Source: Corynebacterium kalinowskii
Lineage (GTDB): Bacteria; Actinomycetota; Actinomycetes; Mycobacteriales; Mycobacteriaceae
Direction of reading: 5' to 3'
NCBI RefSeq assembly: GCF_009734385.1
Contig: NZ_CP046452.1
Location: forward strand, 1,736,001 to 1,800,000
Length of the DNA stretch: 64,000 nt
The first letter of the stretch is position 1, and each line of letters begins with the position of its first letter. This document shows positions 36,191-46,250 of the stretch, piece by piece. Below the pieces are notes generated by a model. The model was given only the letters and a program-made list of their open reading frames with translations. It had not been told where the DNA came from and searched no databases. Both the position numbers and the translations under genes were made by a program.

Positions 36191-36607
36191 ATGCCTGCAA
36201 CATTTTCTGGACGAGCATTGGGCTACTTTGTTGACATCTGGACCGTTGGGATTGTTCGGACCCTGGTCCTGTATTTCACCTCGGACACGCTCCTCTGGGA
36301 TGCTCCCGCGATCAGTTCCTTGAGTTTCTACGCATACAAGGTTGTGTTGGAGACGCTTTGGGGCACCACGATCGGAAAGCTCGGACTCAAGGTGATCCCC
36401 GACCGCTACCCCGCCCTAATTACTGCAGTTATCCGGAACTCTTGGCTCCTGCTTCCGGGCCTAGTCATGCTGCTGAATGAGAGCATTGGGCAGATAGTCG
36501 GTACCGTCACGCTTCTGTTGCTGATCGCCACTTTGTACAAATCACAGGATCGTCGCTCAATCTTCGATGAATGGGCCGGTGCCCGAGTGATTGTTGGAAG
36601 GAAATAG
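36191..36607 (+). CDS. RDD-family membrane protein 1
   Basis: The 138-residue protein has the RDD pattern: GRALGYFVDIWTVGIVR at the start, TTIGKLGLKVIPDRYP in the middle and RRSIFDEWAGARVI at the end. The ATG at 36191 was chosen over an upstream TTG. Function unknown; RDD proteins are sometimes linked to transport or ion exchange. The next gene overlaps by one base. Confidence 0.65.
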   Translation: MPATFSGRALGYFVDIWTVGIVRTLVLYFTSDTLLWDAPAISSLSFYAYKVVLETLWGTTIGKLGLKVIPDRYPALITAVIRNSWLLLPGLVMLLNESIGQIVGTVTLLLLIATLYKSQDRRSIFDEWAGARVIVGRK

Positions 36608-36981
36608 TGCAGCAAGAACCAACCTCTCGGCTTATCGCATTTATCATTGATGCCAGCGTCTTCGCCGCGATTTTCGCGCTGATCCCCTGGGAACTAAAGC
36701 CCTGGTACGGGTCCATTTTCGGTAGCTATAAGATCCTGTGCGAACTGATAGCCCGGCGCTCTATCGGCCAAGCACTGCTCGGCATGGAGGTGGTATACGC
36801 CCGCGGTCGTAGGTGGTCGATCGTCCGCAACCTCTGGTGGTTCGTCCCGCTCGGCTTTCAGGCGCTCGTCTTCGTGAAGGGGATCATTGCCTACCTCAGA
36901 AATGACAACCTTATGGACACTTTGGCAAAAGCAAAGGTGCTGAAGGAAGTCCCTTCAGCACCCTGTCCTACTTGCGCCTAA
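36607..36981 (+). CDS. RDD-family membrane protein 2
   Basis: The 124-residue product starts at the GTG overlapping the previous stop (QQEPTSRLIAFIIDASVFAA), has RRSIGQALLGMEVVY and DTLAKAKVL. It is a second, diverged RDD protein. Its last codons hold the purH terminator, and its stop directly abuts the purH stop. Confidence 0.65.
   Translation: MQQEPTSRLIAFIIDASVFAAIFALIPWELKPWYGSIFGSYKILCELIARRSIGQALLGMEVVYARGRRWSIVRNLWWFVPLGFQALVFVKGIIAYLRNDNLMDTLAKAKVLKEVPSAPCPTCA
36936..36962 (-). terminator. purH terminator inside the 3' end of the RDD2 gene
   Basis: Perfect 11-bp stem GGTGCTGAAGG / CCTTCAGCACC with loop AAGTC, then TTTGCTTTTG on the minus strand. It lies within the coding sequence of the convergent gene. 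Confidence 0.75.
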
Positions 36982-38514
36982 TTAGTGCGAGAAGTGACGC
37001 ACTCCGGTGACGTACATGGTGACGCCAGCCTTGTTTGCTGCTTCGAAGACCTCAGCATCGCGGATAGAGCCACCAGGCTGGACGACAGCCTTGATGCCAG
37101 CATTCAGCAGTACCTCGAGGCCATCGGCAAATGGGAAGAAAGCATCGGAAGCGGCGTAAGAGCCACGGGCGCGCTCTTCACCTTCGGCCAGCGTGTTGGC
37201 GCGTTCGACGGCCAGCTTGGCGGAGTCGACGCGGTTGACCTGGCCCATGCCGACGCCCACAGCCGCGCCATCCTTGGTCAGGATGATGGCGTTGGACTTG
37301 ACGGCGCGGACGGAGCGCCATGCAAATTCGAGCTCGGCTAGCTCTTCAACAGAAAGAGCCTCGCCGGAAACGAGCTGCCAGTTTTCGGTCTTGTCGCCCT
37401 CAGCCTGGTAGAGGTCTGGTTCCTGGGTAAGAACGCCACCGGAGATGAACTTGCGTTCCTCGGTAGGTGCCTCGTACTCGGCGACCAGGATTCGGATGTT
37501 CTTCTTGGTAGCCAGAACCTCTACTGCGCCTTCTTCGTAGGAAGGAGCGAGGATGACCTCGGTGAAGATGTCCTTGACCTGGTTGGCCATCTCGACGGAC
37601 ACCTCGCGGTTGACGGCGATAACGCCACCATATGCCGACACTGGGTCGCAGGCGTGTGCTTTGCGGTGCGCATCAGCGATGGACTCGTCGGATACGGCAA
37701 CGCCACAAGGGTTAGCGTGCTTGATGATGGCCACGCAAGGGCGCTGGTGATCCCACGCGGCTCGCCAAGCAGCCTCGGCGTCCTGGTAGTTGTTGTAGGA
37801 CATTTCCTTGCCGTGCAGCTGCTTGGCGTTGGCCAGCCCCTTGGTACCAATGCGGGTGACGGTGGCGGACTGGTGAGAGTTCTCGCCGTAACGCAGCGTA
37901 GCGGTCGTATCAGCCTCAGAAAGCTGGGCGACAAACCACTCGGACACGGCGGTGTCGTAGGAGGCAGTGTGCAGGAATGCATCGCGAGCGAGTTCCCGGC
38001 GTTCCTGGACAGTGAATCCGCCCTTGCCGAGAGCTTCGATGACGTTGCCGTAGCGGGCTGGATCTACGACGATAGCCACGGATGGGTGGTTCTTTGCTGC
38101 TGCGCGAACCATGGATGGGCCTCCGATGTCGATCTGCTCGACACAGCCGTCGAAGTCGGCACCGGAAGCGACGGTCTCACGGAATGGGTACAGGTTGACC
38201 ACAACGAGCTGGAAGGCGGCAATGCCCAGGTCAGCGAGCTGGTTCAGATGGTCTTCCTTGCGGGTGTCAGCGAGGATACCCGCATGAACACGTGGGTGCA
38301 GAGTCTTCACGCGACCTTCAAGGCACTCTGGAAACTCGGTGAGCTGCTCTACTGGGGTGACTGGAATACCCAGGTCCGCGATTTTTGCAGCCGTGGAACC
38401 GGTGGACACGATCTCCACCCCAGCCTCGTTGAGTGCACGCGCGAGGTCCTCGAGACCGGTCTTGTCATAGACCGACACGAGCGCGCGCTTAATGTCCTTG
38501 CGATCTTCGCTCAT
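36982..38514 (-). CDS. purH: AICAR transformylase/IMP cyclohydrolase
   Basis: The 510-residue bifunctional enzyme has the IMP cyclohydrolase part ([29 protein letters not shown]) and the transformylase part with [24 protein letters not shown] and [11 protein letters not shown]. It makes the last two steps to IMP. The ATG at 38514 was used rather than the TTG one codon before. It follows purN by 45 bp. Confidence 0.95.
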   Translation of the reverse strand: MSEDRKDIKRALVSVYDKTGLEDLARALNEAGVEIVSTGSTAAKIADLGIPVTPVEQLTEFPECLEGRVKTLHPRVHAGILADTRKEDHLNQLADLGIAAFQLVVVNLYPFRETVASGADFDGCVEQIDIGGPSMVRAAAKNHPSVAIVVDPARYGNVIEALGKGGFTVQERRELARDAFLHTASYDTAVSEWFVAQLSEADTTATLRYGENSHQSATVTRIGTKGLANAKQLHGKEMSYNNYQDAEAAWRAAWDHQRPCVAIIKHANPCGVAVSDESIADAHRKAHACDPVSAYGGVIAVNREVSVEMANQVKDIFTEVILAPSYEEGAVEVLATKKNIRILVAEYEAPTEERKFISGGVLTQEPDLYQAEGDKTENWQLVSGEALSVEELAELEFAWRSVRAVKSNAIILTKDGAAVGVGMGQVNRVDSAKLAVERANTLAEGEERARGSYAASDAFFPFADGLEVLLNAGIKAVVQPGGSIRDAEVFEAANKAGVTMYVTGVRHFSH

Positions 38515-38559
38515 CAAACGTCCAACCCTTTCCCAGATGTGTGGTAGTCGACTTCGATA

Positions 38560-39129
38560 CTATTGCGCTGCAAAGGGATTAGACGAATTCAGTACCCGCA
38601 CAATGAGGGCACGCTCCGCAACCTTGATGCGTTCGTGCAGGGTTTCCTCGGTATCCCCGATCTCGACTGCCACCGGAACCTGGGCAATGATCGGGCCCGT
38701 ATCGACGCCCGCATCTACGACATGCACCGTCGATCCAGTTACTCGCACCCCGTAATCGAGAGCATCGCGAACGGCGTGGCCACCTTTGAAGGAAGGCAAC
38801 AGGGCCGGGTGGGTGTTGATGATCTTTCCGCCAAATCGCTCCAATACTGGTTCGCCCAGAATGCGCATAAAACCAGCCGAAACGATGAGGTCAGGGGTGA
38901 ATGCAGCGATGGCGTCGACAAGCGCGCGGTTCCATTCCTCGCGAGCGTCGTAGTCCTTATATATAACAGCCTCAAAAGCCACACCATTATCGCGAGCAAC
39001 ATCCATAGCTCTGCACTCACGATCAACAATCACCCCAACAACTTGGTAGCCATCTCCAGCGCTGCGGATGATGGATTCTGCGAGCGTGCCGGTACCCGAC
39101 GCAAGGATTACTACTGATCTACTTGCCAT
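38560..39129 (-). CDS. purN: Phosphoribosylglycinamide formyltransferase
   Basis: The 189-residue enzyme has VILASGTGTLAESII, IINTHPALLPSFKGGHAVRDAL (catalytic Asn-His) and VHVVDAGVDTGPIIAQ (Asp). It forms FGAR in purine synthesis. The ATG at 39129 overlaps the PerM-like gene by 11 bases. Confidence 0.95.
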   Translation of the reverse strand: MASRSVVILASGTGTLAESIIRSAGDGYQVVGVIVDRECRAMDVARDNGVAFEAVIYKDYDAREEWNRALVDAIAAFTPDLIVSAGFMRILGEPVLERFGGKIINTHPALLPSFKGGHAVRDALDYGVRVTGSTVHVVDAGVDTGPIIAQVPVAVEIGDTEETLHERIKVAERALIVRVLNSSNPFAAQ

Positions 39130-40519
39130 CACTGGATTCCCCTTCAATCTCTTCCTCGCCACTACCCTCTTCTTCCGGCTCCGCTAACTCCGCAGCCTCG
39201 TCGGAACTAGTTTCCTCGAGCTCTTCCGACGCCTTTGGCTCCAGCTCCTCGACAGGCTCCTCAACCGGCTCATCGATCAACTCCTCAACCGGCGCTCGGG
39301 AATCGAGGAACCAGCCGACGGACGCAATAATAAGGCCCGCTCCCCACAGACACACTGGCGCGGTGACAAGAGCTAGCCACCACACCGGGCCTACTACTCC
39401 ATAGCCGCCAAGCTTGCCAGTTGAGAAAGCCAGGGCAACGAGTGCGATCAGCAGGCTCCAGAGACCTATGATTCCCGCGTCTCGAAACGGGTGAGCGGCT
39501 GCGCGCAGGTATTTGTATTGGGCCAGCGCTGCGAAAACCAACGGGACCAGAAGGATAAGCCAGGCATAGTTCCACACGCTGCCCGGGACGGCAGCCAGAA
39601 TCGGTAGTGGTGGGAGCGGAACAAGGTAGGCACCGAACAGGCTGAAACTACCGTCAGCAAGAGCGATCTCACCACCGAGGAGCACAAATGCAAGCCCGAT
39701 GAGAATATTGGGCCAGTACAGCACACTAAGGGCTGTGAGACCGACCGCAGATCCAGGACCACTGAGCTGGCGATAAACCTCGCTTGCGGCATCAGCGTGC
39801 ATCGCCAGCGAGATTACAACAATGACCAAGGCAGCTGCGATCAATGAGCCCCAGAACCGCAACGCCACTTTAAAGGTGTCAAACAGTGGCAGATCCGGCG
39901 CATAGCGGCGCCCGAGCGCCTGCCACAGCCGGGGCCCCATACCCACACCCATTGCTATTCCATGAACCAGCAAGGTGCGACCGAGCGCCACGCCCGCGTT
40001 GGGGACGGCGACGGGCAGGACGGTTGCGGCGTCGAGAAGCATGGCGAGCGCGGTGAGGGTGAGCAACAGCGGCACGCCCAGCACGCACGCCACCAGAATC
40101 GCCAGATCGGCGAGAGAGACTTTTTCCTTCACTACTGAATAGACGCGCCAAGCAACTATTGAGATGACTCCCATTGCCGGCAGCAGCGGAACGAAACCGA
40201 GTTCTGCACTGGAACTTGCGACCGGCGAGGCATTAGCAACGAGCCACAGTTGCGCGATGCTCGCGGGCAACGCTACGAAGCTGGAACTCGTGAGCAAAAG
40301 GCCCGCCAACGCCAACACAATCAAGAATGAGACGATGATCACATTAGCAATGAGCGTGAGCGGAAGAAACTCACGCAAGCGCGCCACATTATCGGTTCTA
40401 TCGGGCGCTGGACCCTTTTTGTTACGAGCGCGCTTACCGACGTCCGGGGTCAAATTATCACGTTTGCGACCGCGCACCTTTCGGGCCGGACGTGCCTGTG
40501 GACTAGTGTTTTTACTCAT
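39119..40519 (-). CDS. PerM-like polytopic membrane protein (DUF6350)
   Basis: The 466-residue protein has a basic N-terminus, about ten membrane helices and a highly acidic Glu/Pro tail. Gene order perM-purN-purH is the same in M. tuberculosis (Rv0955-0957), where PerM supports the divisome. The ATG at 40519 with GGAAGAG before it was chosen. Function by homology is reasonable but not proven for corynebacteria. Confidence 0.72.
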   Translation of the reverse strand: MSKNTSPQARPARKVRGRKRDNLTPDVGKRARNKKGPAPDRTDNVARLREFLPLTLIANVIIVSFLIVLALAGLLLTSSSFVALPASIAQLWLVANASPVASSSAELGFVPLLPAMGVISIVAWRVYSVVKEKVSLADLAILVACVLGVPLLLTLTALAMLLDAATVLPVAVPNAGVALGRTLLVHGIAMGVGMGPRLWQALGRRYAPDLPLFDTFKVALRFWGSLIAAALVIVVISLAMHADAASEVYRQLSGPGSAVGLTALSVLYWPNILIGLAFVLLGGEIALADGSFSLFGAYLVPLPPLPILAAVPGSVWNYAWLILLVPLVFAALAQYKYLRAAAHPFRDAGIIGLWSLLIALVALAFSTGKLGGYGVVGPVWWLALVTAPVCLWGAGLIIASVGWFLDSRAPVEELIDEPVEEPVEELEPKASEELEETSSDEAAELAEPEEEGSGEEEIEGESSDGK

Positions 40520-40748
40520 CTCTTCCACTGTGCCACGCCGCGACAACAGAGACGGGCAAGGCACTTGGAAATGTCGCAAAATTTGCGCAATCTATGAATT
40601 AGCTGAGATACTACTTAACAAGTGAAAAGCACCGCGAGGGCGGCTAACTTTCAACCTCACCTTTAAACTTCTGCCACTAATCGGGAAGTATTTTTTCCGA
40701 TTCGGAGGAATTCACTTGCCGAGGTTGTAACGAACCGCTATCGTAATC

Positions 40749-40790
40749 TCTCGTTAGGTAACGAGACGGTCACAAAATGTTGTTTTGTGA
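40749..40790. promoter_or_regulatory. Two perfect dyads before the M23 peptidase gene
   Basis: TCTCGTTA-GG-TAACGAGA at 40,749-40,766 and TCACAAAA-N5-TTTTGTGA at 40,770-40,790 stand in tandem 22-63 bases before the ATG. They are operator-like or leader hairpins. Confidence 0.5.
40758..40773 (+). promoter_or_regulatory. MtrA-like box before the M23 peptidase gene
   Basis: GTAAC-N6-GTCAC matches the direct-repeat pattern reported for the actinobacterial regulator MtrA. Further GTAACGA copies lie at 40,727 and 40,791. MtrA is known to control wall peptidase genes in corynebacteria. Confidence 0.45.
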
Positions 40791-40811
40791 GTAACGATGG
40801 AAGAAGGCTAC

Positions 40812-41537
40812 ATGCACAAGCGCGCAACGCGGACCGGCGCCGGTCGCCACCGCAAGCAGAGCGTTTCGCCGACGACCAAAGGACGCGTCGCACTCGTCGC
40901 AGTCGCAACTGGCGCAGCATCCACAGCAGGTGCAGGCGGAATTGCGGTAGCTGAAGCTACCAACGCTGAGGTGCAAGCTCAGCCACAGATCGAACTTGCT
41001 GCAGATGCAGCCCCGGTTCTCTCCAATGAGACCCCACAGATCCTTGCTATCGCAGAGTTCAAGCCAATGGCTAACCTGAACGAGCAGATCAACAAAGCTA
41101 TCCAGTACAACCAGGAGCGCGTCGCCGCTGATCTCGCAGCTCGCGCCCCACAGGTAGCAAAGCCAGCCGAAGGTGCATTCACCTCTCCATTCGGTCCTCG
41201 CTGGGGAACCAACCACAATGGCATTGATATCGCCAACTCCATTGGCACCCCAATCATCTCTGTCATGGACGGCACCGTTCTGGAGTCCGGCCCAGCTTCC
41301 GGCTACGGCAACTGGATTCGCGTTCAGCACGAGGATGGCTCCGTAGCCATCTACGGCCACATGGAGACCCTGGATGTCGCTGCAGGCCAGAAGGTCACCG
41401 CAGGCCAGAAGATCGCTGGCATGGGTAGCCGTGGCTTCTCCACCGGTTCCCACCTGCACTTCGAGATCCACCCAGATGGCAAGACCCCAGTCGATCCAGT
41501 TCCTTGGTTCGCTCAGCGCGGAATCACCATCTCTTAG
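40812..41537 (+). CDS. Secreted M23 peptidoglycan endopeptidase
   Basis: The 241-residue protein has a basic N-terminus, a hydrophobic segment (VALVAVATGAASTAGAGGIAVA) acting as signal or anchor, a linker, and an LytM domain with HNGIDIA (zinc His/Asp), YGHM and SHLHFEIH (zinc His). All four metal residues are present, so it should be active in cleaving peptide stems in the wall. GAAGAAGG precedes the ATG at 40812, which is preferred to an ATG five codons upstream. Confidence 0.88.
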   Translation: MHKRATRTGAGRHRKQSVSPTTKGRVALVAVATGAASTAGAGGIAVAEATNAEVQAQPQIELAADAAPVLSNETPQILAIAEFKPMANLNEQINKAIQYNQERVAADLAARAPQVAKPAEGAFTSPFGPRWGTNHNGIDIANSIGTPIISVMDGTVLESGPASGYGNWIRVQHEDGSVAIYGHMETLDVAAGQKVTAGQKIAGMGSRGFSTGSHLHFEIHPDGKTPVDPVPWFAQRGITIS

Positions 41538-41550
41538 TTCTTCGGGTTTA

Positions 41551-41591
41551 AGCAGTAGGGCCGTCTCGTTCGAGACGGCCCTACTGCTTTG
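41551..41591 (+). terminator. Strong terminator after the M23 gene
   Basis: Eighteen-bp perfect arms AGCAGTAGGGCCGTCTCG and its complement with only TT between them, then TTTGTC. Confidence 0.85.
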
Positions 41592-41631
41592 TCATTTGGC
41601 AGCAATCAGAGAGATTCCGGGGCGCTCCGAC

Positions 41632-41662
41632 ATGAAATTTGATGTCGAGCGACAAATTTCAT
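41632..41662. repeat. AT-rich inverted repeat downstream of pcrA
   Basis: ATGAAATTT / AAATTTCAT with an inner GTCG-AG-CGAC. No T tract follows on either strand, so it is not a typical terminator. Confidence 0.45.
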
Positions 41663-41691
41663 CGAGCCAAGCGCCGCCCCAACAACCAGCG

Positions 41692-44055
41692 CTACAGCTT
41701 CTCCATCGGCACGCCACCGATGAGCATCAGACGAACAGTGCCCGAGGAACCGAAGTCGATCGTGACGGTTGCCCTTGGGCCTGAACCGTCAACTGACAGC
41801 ACTTTTCCGAGGCCATACTTGTCGTGATTCACGCGGTCCCCCACTACCAAGTGGAGATCATTGTTGCGCTTCGGAGCTTTCGGCATGGTTGAACGAGTTG
41901 GGGCCGAACGCTCTGCTGGTCGCTGCCAACCAGAACTCTGGTTACCCCACGCCGATCCATAGGAACCAGTTGGCTCCTCACGTTTCCAGTCAACAAGGTC
42001 CGACGGGATCTCACCTAGGAATCGCGATGCCGGGTTGGTCAGCGGATTGCCCCAGGAACTACGCAGCATCGCTCGGGTGAGATACAAGCGCTTCCGGGCG
42101 CGGGTAATGCCCACATAGGCCAAACGACGTTCTTCAGCGAGCTCGACTGGATCGCCAAGAGCGCGCAAGTGCGGGAACTGGCCATCTTCCCATCCGGTGA
42201 CGAACACGACCGGGAACTCCAGTCCCTTGGCGGTGTGGAGTGTCATGAGGGTCACCACGCCCTGCTCGTTGTCAGGAATCTCGTCAGAATCGGCCACGAG
42301 GGACACTCGTTCCAGGAAGGCCTGTAGTGAACCCGGTACGGGTTCCCCTTCCACCGGTTCGTAGTCCTCAAATGCCAGCAGATTCATGGCCTCGGAGGTG
42401 AACTCACGGGCGATGGAGACGAGCTCGTTGAGGTTATCCAGGCGAGCGCCATCCTGTGGATCATTGGATGCCTCCAGCTCGGCTTTGTAGCCGGTCACAT
42501 CTAAGACACTGGAAACCACGGCGCCAAGGTTCGGCGATTCATCAGTAAAAAGCGACGTACGCAGCGAGTCCATCATCTCGTTGAACTTGGCCACGGCGTT
42601 GCGGCCACGGCCTCCCAACAGGTTGACGTCGCCTTTGGCGGCGTCGATAAGCGCATCACCGAAGGAGATACCGTGCTGCTGGGCGTGCACGCCGATGAAC
42701 GCTAGGGCGCGGTCACCGATGCCGCGGCGCGGGGTGTTGATGATGCGTCGCAGCGATATTTCGTCGCCCGGGTTGTCGAGCACGCGCAGGTAGGCGACGA
42801 TGTCGCGGATTTCCTTGCGCTCGTAGAAGCGGGTTCCGCCCACCACCTTGTAAGGAACGCCGGTGCGCATGAACACATCTTCCAGTGCGCGGGAGGCGTT
42901 GTTGGTGCGGTACATGACGGCGATGTCGCCGAAGTTCATGCCGCCATCCACCAAGCGATCGATCTCGGAGGCGACGAAGCGGGCCTCATCGTGCTCGTTG
43001 TCGGCGACGTAGCCGACGATGGGTTCGCCGGTGCCCAGGGCTGTCCACAGCTGCTTTTCGCGTCGGTTCTCGTTCTGTGCGATCACTGCGTTCGCGGCAG
43101 AGAGAATAGTCTGCGTAGAACGGTAATTCTGCTCCAGGAGGATGGTTCGCGCCTCCGGATAGTCCTTCTCGAACTCCTCAATGTTGCGAATCGTCGCGCC
43201 ACGGAAGGCATAGATCGATTGGTCGGCGTCGCCCACCACAGCAAGCTCGGCCGGCGGCACCGCGTTCGGATCGTCGGAAGGCCGCCCCACCAGGGTGGCA
43301 ACCAGCATGTATTGGGCGTGGTTGGTGTCCTGGTACTCGTCGATGAGCACGTGGCGGAAGCGACGCCGGTAGTGCTCCGCGATCTCCGGGTGCGCCTGCA
43401 ACAGGAACACGACCTCGCCGATCAAGTCATCAAAGTCCACGGCATTCGCGCCGCGCAACCGGCGCTGGTACTCGGCGAATACCTTTGCCACCGTGGTTGC
43501 ATAGGGCTCGCCGCCAGCCTGAGCGAGCGCTTCCTCGGGCCCGACCAGCTCATTTTTGTGATTCGAGATCGCATTGGCCAGGCCGCGGGAGGTAAACCGC
43601 TTGGCGTCCAGATCGAAATCCTTCGCGATCATCGTCAGCAGACGCTTCGAATCGTCACTGTCGTAGATGGTGAAGTTCGTGTTGAGGCCGTCGATAAGCC
43701 CAGCTTGCTGCCGCAGGATCCGTACGCAGGTGGAGTGGAATGTGGACACCCACATGCGCTCCGCCTCGGGCCCGACCAGGCTGATCACGCGCTCGCGCAT
43801 CTCCGCCGCGGCTTTGTTGGTGAAGGTGATGGCGAGGATTTGGCCCGGGTGTACGCCCTGGGTCAGCAGGTAGGCGATGCGGCGCGTGAGCACTGCGGTC
43901 TTGCCGGACCCTGCGCCGGCCACGATGAGCAGCGGGACGCCACGGTGTTCAACCGCCGCTTGTTGCTGCGGGTTCAGCTCCATGAGAAGGTCCGCACTGC
44001 TTATCGACGCCCGCTGCCGCCCAAACGGGCTCCCAGAACTCACACTATTGTTCAT
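41692..44055 (-). CDS. pcrA: ATP-dependent DNA helicase PcrA/UvrD1
   Basis: The 787-residue SF1A helicase has LNPQQQAAVEHRGVPLLIVA (Q motif), GAGSGKTAVLTRR (motif I), VDFDDL, LIDEYQDTN (motif II), VGDADQSIYAFRGA (III), LEQNYRST (IV), VTLMTLHTAKGLEFPVVFVT (V) and RRLAYVGITRA (VI). It acts in repair and replication. The start MNNSVSSGSP at 44055 avoids overlap with the divergent chorismate mutase gene. Confidence 0.94.
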   Translation of the reverse strand: MNNSVSSGSPFGRQRASISSADLLMELNPQQQAAVEHRGVPLLIVAGAGSGKTAVLTRRIAYLLTQGVHPGQILAITFTNKAAAEMRERVISLVGPEAERMWVSTFHSTCVRILRQQAGLIDGLNTNFTIYDSDDSKRLLTMIAKDFDLDAKRFTSRGLANAISNHKNELVGPEEALAQAGGEPYATTVAKVFAEYQRRLRGANAVDFDDLIGEVVFLLQAHPEIAEHYRRRFRHVLIDEYQDTNHAQYMLVATLVGRPSDDPNAVPPAELAVVGDADQSIYAFRGATIRNIEEFEKDYPEARTILLEQNYRSTQTILSAANAVIAQNENRREKQLWTALGTGEPIVGYVADNEHDEARFVASEIDRLVDGGMNFGDIAVMYRTNNASRALEDVFMRTGVPYKVVGGTRFYERKEIRDIVAYLRVLDNPGDEISLRRIINTPRRGIGDRALAFIGVHAQQHGISFGDALIDAAKGDVNLLGGRGRNAVAKFNEMMDSLRTSLFTDESPNLGAVVSSVLDVTGYKAELEASNDPQDGARLDNLNELVSIAREFTSEAMNLLAFEDYEPVEGEPVPGSLQAFLERVSLVADSDEIPDNEQGVVTLMTLHTAKGLEFPVVFVTGWEDGQFPHLRALGDPVELAEERRLAYVGITRARKRLYLTRAMLRSSWGNPLTNPASRFLGEIPSDLVDWKREEPTGSYGSAWGNQSSGWQRPAERSAPTRSTMPKAPKRNNDLHLVVGDRVNHDKYGLGKVLSVDGSGPRATVTIDFGSSGTVRLMLIGGVPMEKL

Positions 44056-44107
44056 AATGCCTAACAGCCTACTTGGGCAGCTAAGCGAGGTGGCACAATA
44101 GTTATCC

Positions 44108-44404
44108 ATGAGCGAACAATTTGAAATTCGGATGCCCTCCGGGACCGACGATCCACTTTCCGATGCGGAAATCCAGAAGTACCGTGAGGAAATCAACCGC
44201 TTGGATCAGGTCATTCTCGAGGCCGTCAAGCGTCGCACCGAAGTCTCCCAAGCAATCGGACGCACCCGCATGGGATCCGGTGGCACGCGACTCGTCCACA
44301 CCCGCGAGGTGGCCATTATCAACCATTTCCGCGATGAGATCGGAGAAGAAGGCCCAGCTCTGGCCGCAATTTTGCTCCGAATGGGGCGAGGCAAACTAGG
44401 TTAA
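44108..44404 (+). CDS. Chorismate mutase, AroQ-delta type
   Basis: The 98-residue helical protein has YREEINRLDQVILEAVKRRTEVSQAIGRTR and ends in LLRMGRGKLG. It matches the intracellular mycobacterial enzyme Rv0948c, which becomes fully active when bound by DAHP synthase. It converts chorismate to prephenate. Pgi follows 72 bp later. Confidence 0.9.
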   Translation: MSEQFEIRMPSGTDDPLSDAEIQKYREEINRLDQVILEAVKRRTEVSQAIGRTRMGSGGTRLVHTREVAIINHFRDEIGEEGPALAAILLRMGRGKLG

Positions 44405-44476
44405 CAGCGCGATCGCGCATACCGAACTACTGTGGAGCTAAGTTATACACCTTTAACCTTTGGGAGCTTGAGCACC

Positions 44477-46111
44477 ATGGATATCACCACCACCCCACAG
44501 TGGAACGAACTGGCACAGCAGTACGACACTTTCTCCGGCAGCACCCTGCGTGAGCTGTTCGCCGCCGATGCGGAGCGCGCCTCGAAGTTGACCTTCGATG
44601 CCGCTGGTCTGCGTGTCGACCTGTCCAAGAACCTCGTGGACTCTGCCGTGATTGATCGACTGATCGCCGTTGCAGAAGCAGCTCAGCTCAAAGAGCGCAC
44701 CGAGGACATGTTCACCGGCAAGCACCTGAACAACACCGAAGATCGCGCCGTCCTGCACACCGCGCTGCGCATGCCGGTGGAGGCATCCCTCGAGGTCGAC
44801 GGCCAGGACATCGCGGCCGATGTGCACGAGGTACTCGGCCGCATGCGCGACTTCGCCCGCGACCTGCGTTCTGGCGAATGGCTCGGCCACACTGGCCACA
44901 CCATCAAGACCATCGTCAACATCGGCATCGGTGGCTCTGACCTCGGTCCTGCCATGGCTGCCAAGGCGCTGCGCCCCTACGCTGTCGCCGGCATCGACGC
45001 ACTGTTCGTCTCCAACGTAGACCCGGCAGACATGTCCGCTACGCTGGAAATCCTCGATCCGGGTTCTACGCTGTTCGTCATTGCCTCCAAGACTTTCACC
45101 ACGCAGGAAACCTTGGCCAACGCTCACGCTGCCAAGCGCTGGCTGCTGGAAGCGTTCGACGGCGACGAGTCCGCGATTGCCAAGCACTTCGTGGCTGTGT
45201 CCACCAATGCCGAGAAGGTCGCAGAATTCGGCATCGACACCAAAAACATGTTCGGCTTCTGGGACTGGGTAGGCGGCCGATACTCCGTGGACTCCGCCAT
45301 CGGACTCTCCCTCATGGCCATGATCGGCCCGATGGACTTCATGCGCTTCCTCGAGGGCTTCCACGCCATGGACCAGCACTTCCGCACCACTCCTTTTGAA
45401 GAGAATGTGCCGGTACTCATGGCGCTGCTCGGCGTCTGGTACTCCAACTTCTACGGCGCAGAAACCCACGCCGTCCTGCCATACTCCCAGGATCTCGCAC
45501 GTTTCCCTGCCTACCTGCAGCAGCTGACCATGGAATCCAATGGCAAGTCGGTGCGTCGCGACGGCTCTGCAGTTTCCTGCAACACCGGCGAGATCTACTG
45601 GGGCGAGCCAGGCACCAACGGCCAGCACGCCTTCTTCCAGCTGATTCACCAGGGCACCCGCCTGGTTCCTGCTGACTTCATTGGCTTCGCTCGCCCGAAG
45701 GAAGACCTGCCAACGGCTACCGGCGAAGGTTCCATGCACGACCTGCTGATGTCTAACTTCTTCGCACAGACCAAGGTGCTCGCATTTGGTAAGAACGCAG
45801 AAGAGATTGCTGCAGAAGGTGTGTCTGCCGAGTTGGTGAACCACAAGGTCATGCCAGGCAACCGCCCAACCACCACCATCCTGGCGGAAGAACTCACCCC
45901 AGCTGTACTCGGTGCACTCATCGCGCTGTACGAGCACATCACCTTTATCCAAGGCGTTATCTGGGATGTCAACTCCTTCGACCAGTGGGGCGTCGAGCTA
46001 GGCAAGAAGCAGGCCGGCGATCTGCTCCCTGCCGTCACTGGCTCCGAAAAGGCTGAATCCGGCGACTCCTCCACCGACGCGCTGATCAACTGGTACCGCG
46101 CGCAGAAGTAG
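44477..46111 (+). CDS. pgi: Glucose-6-phosphate isomerase
   Basis: The 544-residue isomerase has [17 protein letters not shown], the signature [16 protein letters not shown], the catalytic region [12 protein letters not shown] and [14 protein letters not shown]. The ATG at 44477 has GGGAGC before it; a GTG at 44432 would add residues not expected for Pgi. Confidence 0.95.
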   Translation: MDITTTPQWNELAQQYDTFSGSTLRELFAADAERASKLTFDAAGLRVDLSKNLVDSAVIDRLIAVAEAAQLKERTEDMFTGKHLNNTEDRAVLHTALRMPVEASLEVDGQDIAADVHEVLGRMRDFARDLRSGEWLGHTGHTIKTIVNIGIGGSDLGPAMAAKALRPYAVAGIDALFVSNVDPADMSATLEILDPGSTLFVIASKTFTTQETLANAHAAKRWLLEAFDGDESAIAKHFVAVSTNAEKVAEFGIDTKNMFGFWDWVGGRYSVDSAIGLSLMAMIGPMDFMRFLEGFHAMDQHFRTTPFEENVPVLMALLGVWYSNFYGAETHAVLPYSQDLARFPAYLQQLTMESNGKSVRRDGSAVSCNTGEIYWGEPGTNGQHAFFQLIHQGTRLVPADFIGFARPKEDLPTATGEGSMHDLLMSNFFAQTKVLAFGKNAEEIAAEGVSAELVNHKVMPGNRPTTTILAEELTPAVLGALIALYEHITFIQGVIWDVNSFDQWGVELGKKQAGDLLPAVTGSEKAESGDSSTDALINWYRAQK

Positions 46112-46127
46112 CAAGACTTTAGTGCAC

Positions 46128-46161
46128 ACCCGGCCCTATCTCAATAGAGATGCGGCCGGGT
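46128..46161 (+). terminator. Terminator of pgi
   Basis: ACCCGGCC / GGCCGGGT with an inner ATCTC-AATA-GAGAT stem. The T tract is weak. Confidence 0.6.
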
Positions 46162-46250
46162 TCACTCTTACCTGTGGATAGCTCGAGTTATCCACAAGAG
46201 CCGGGAGAAGCCGGCGGTCCGGATCATCGTTTTCTGACACTATGCGGGGC

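Noticed and set aside
40600..40811. c-di-AMP (ydaO-type) riboswitch before the M23 gene
   Set aside because: Such riboswitches precede wall peptidase genes in actinobacteria, but the conserved blocks of that RNA were not found; the region shows operator-like dyads instead.
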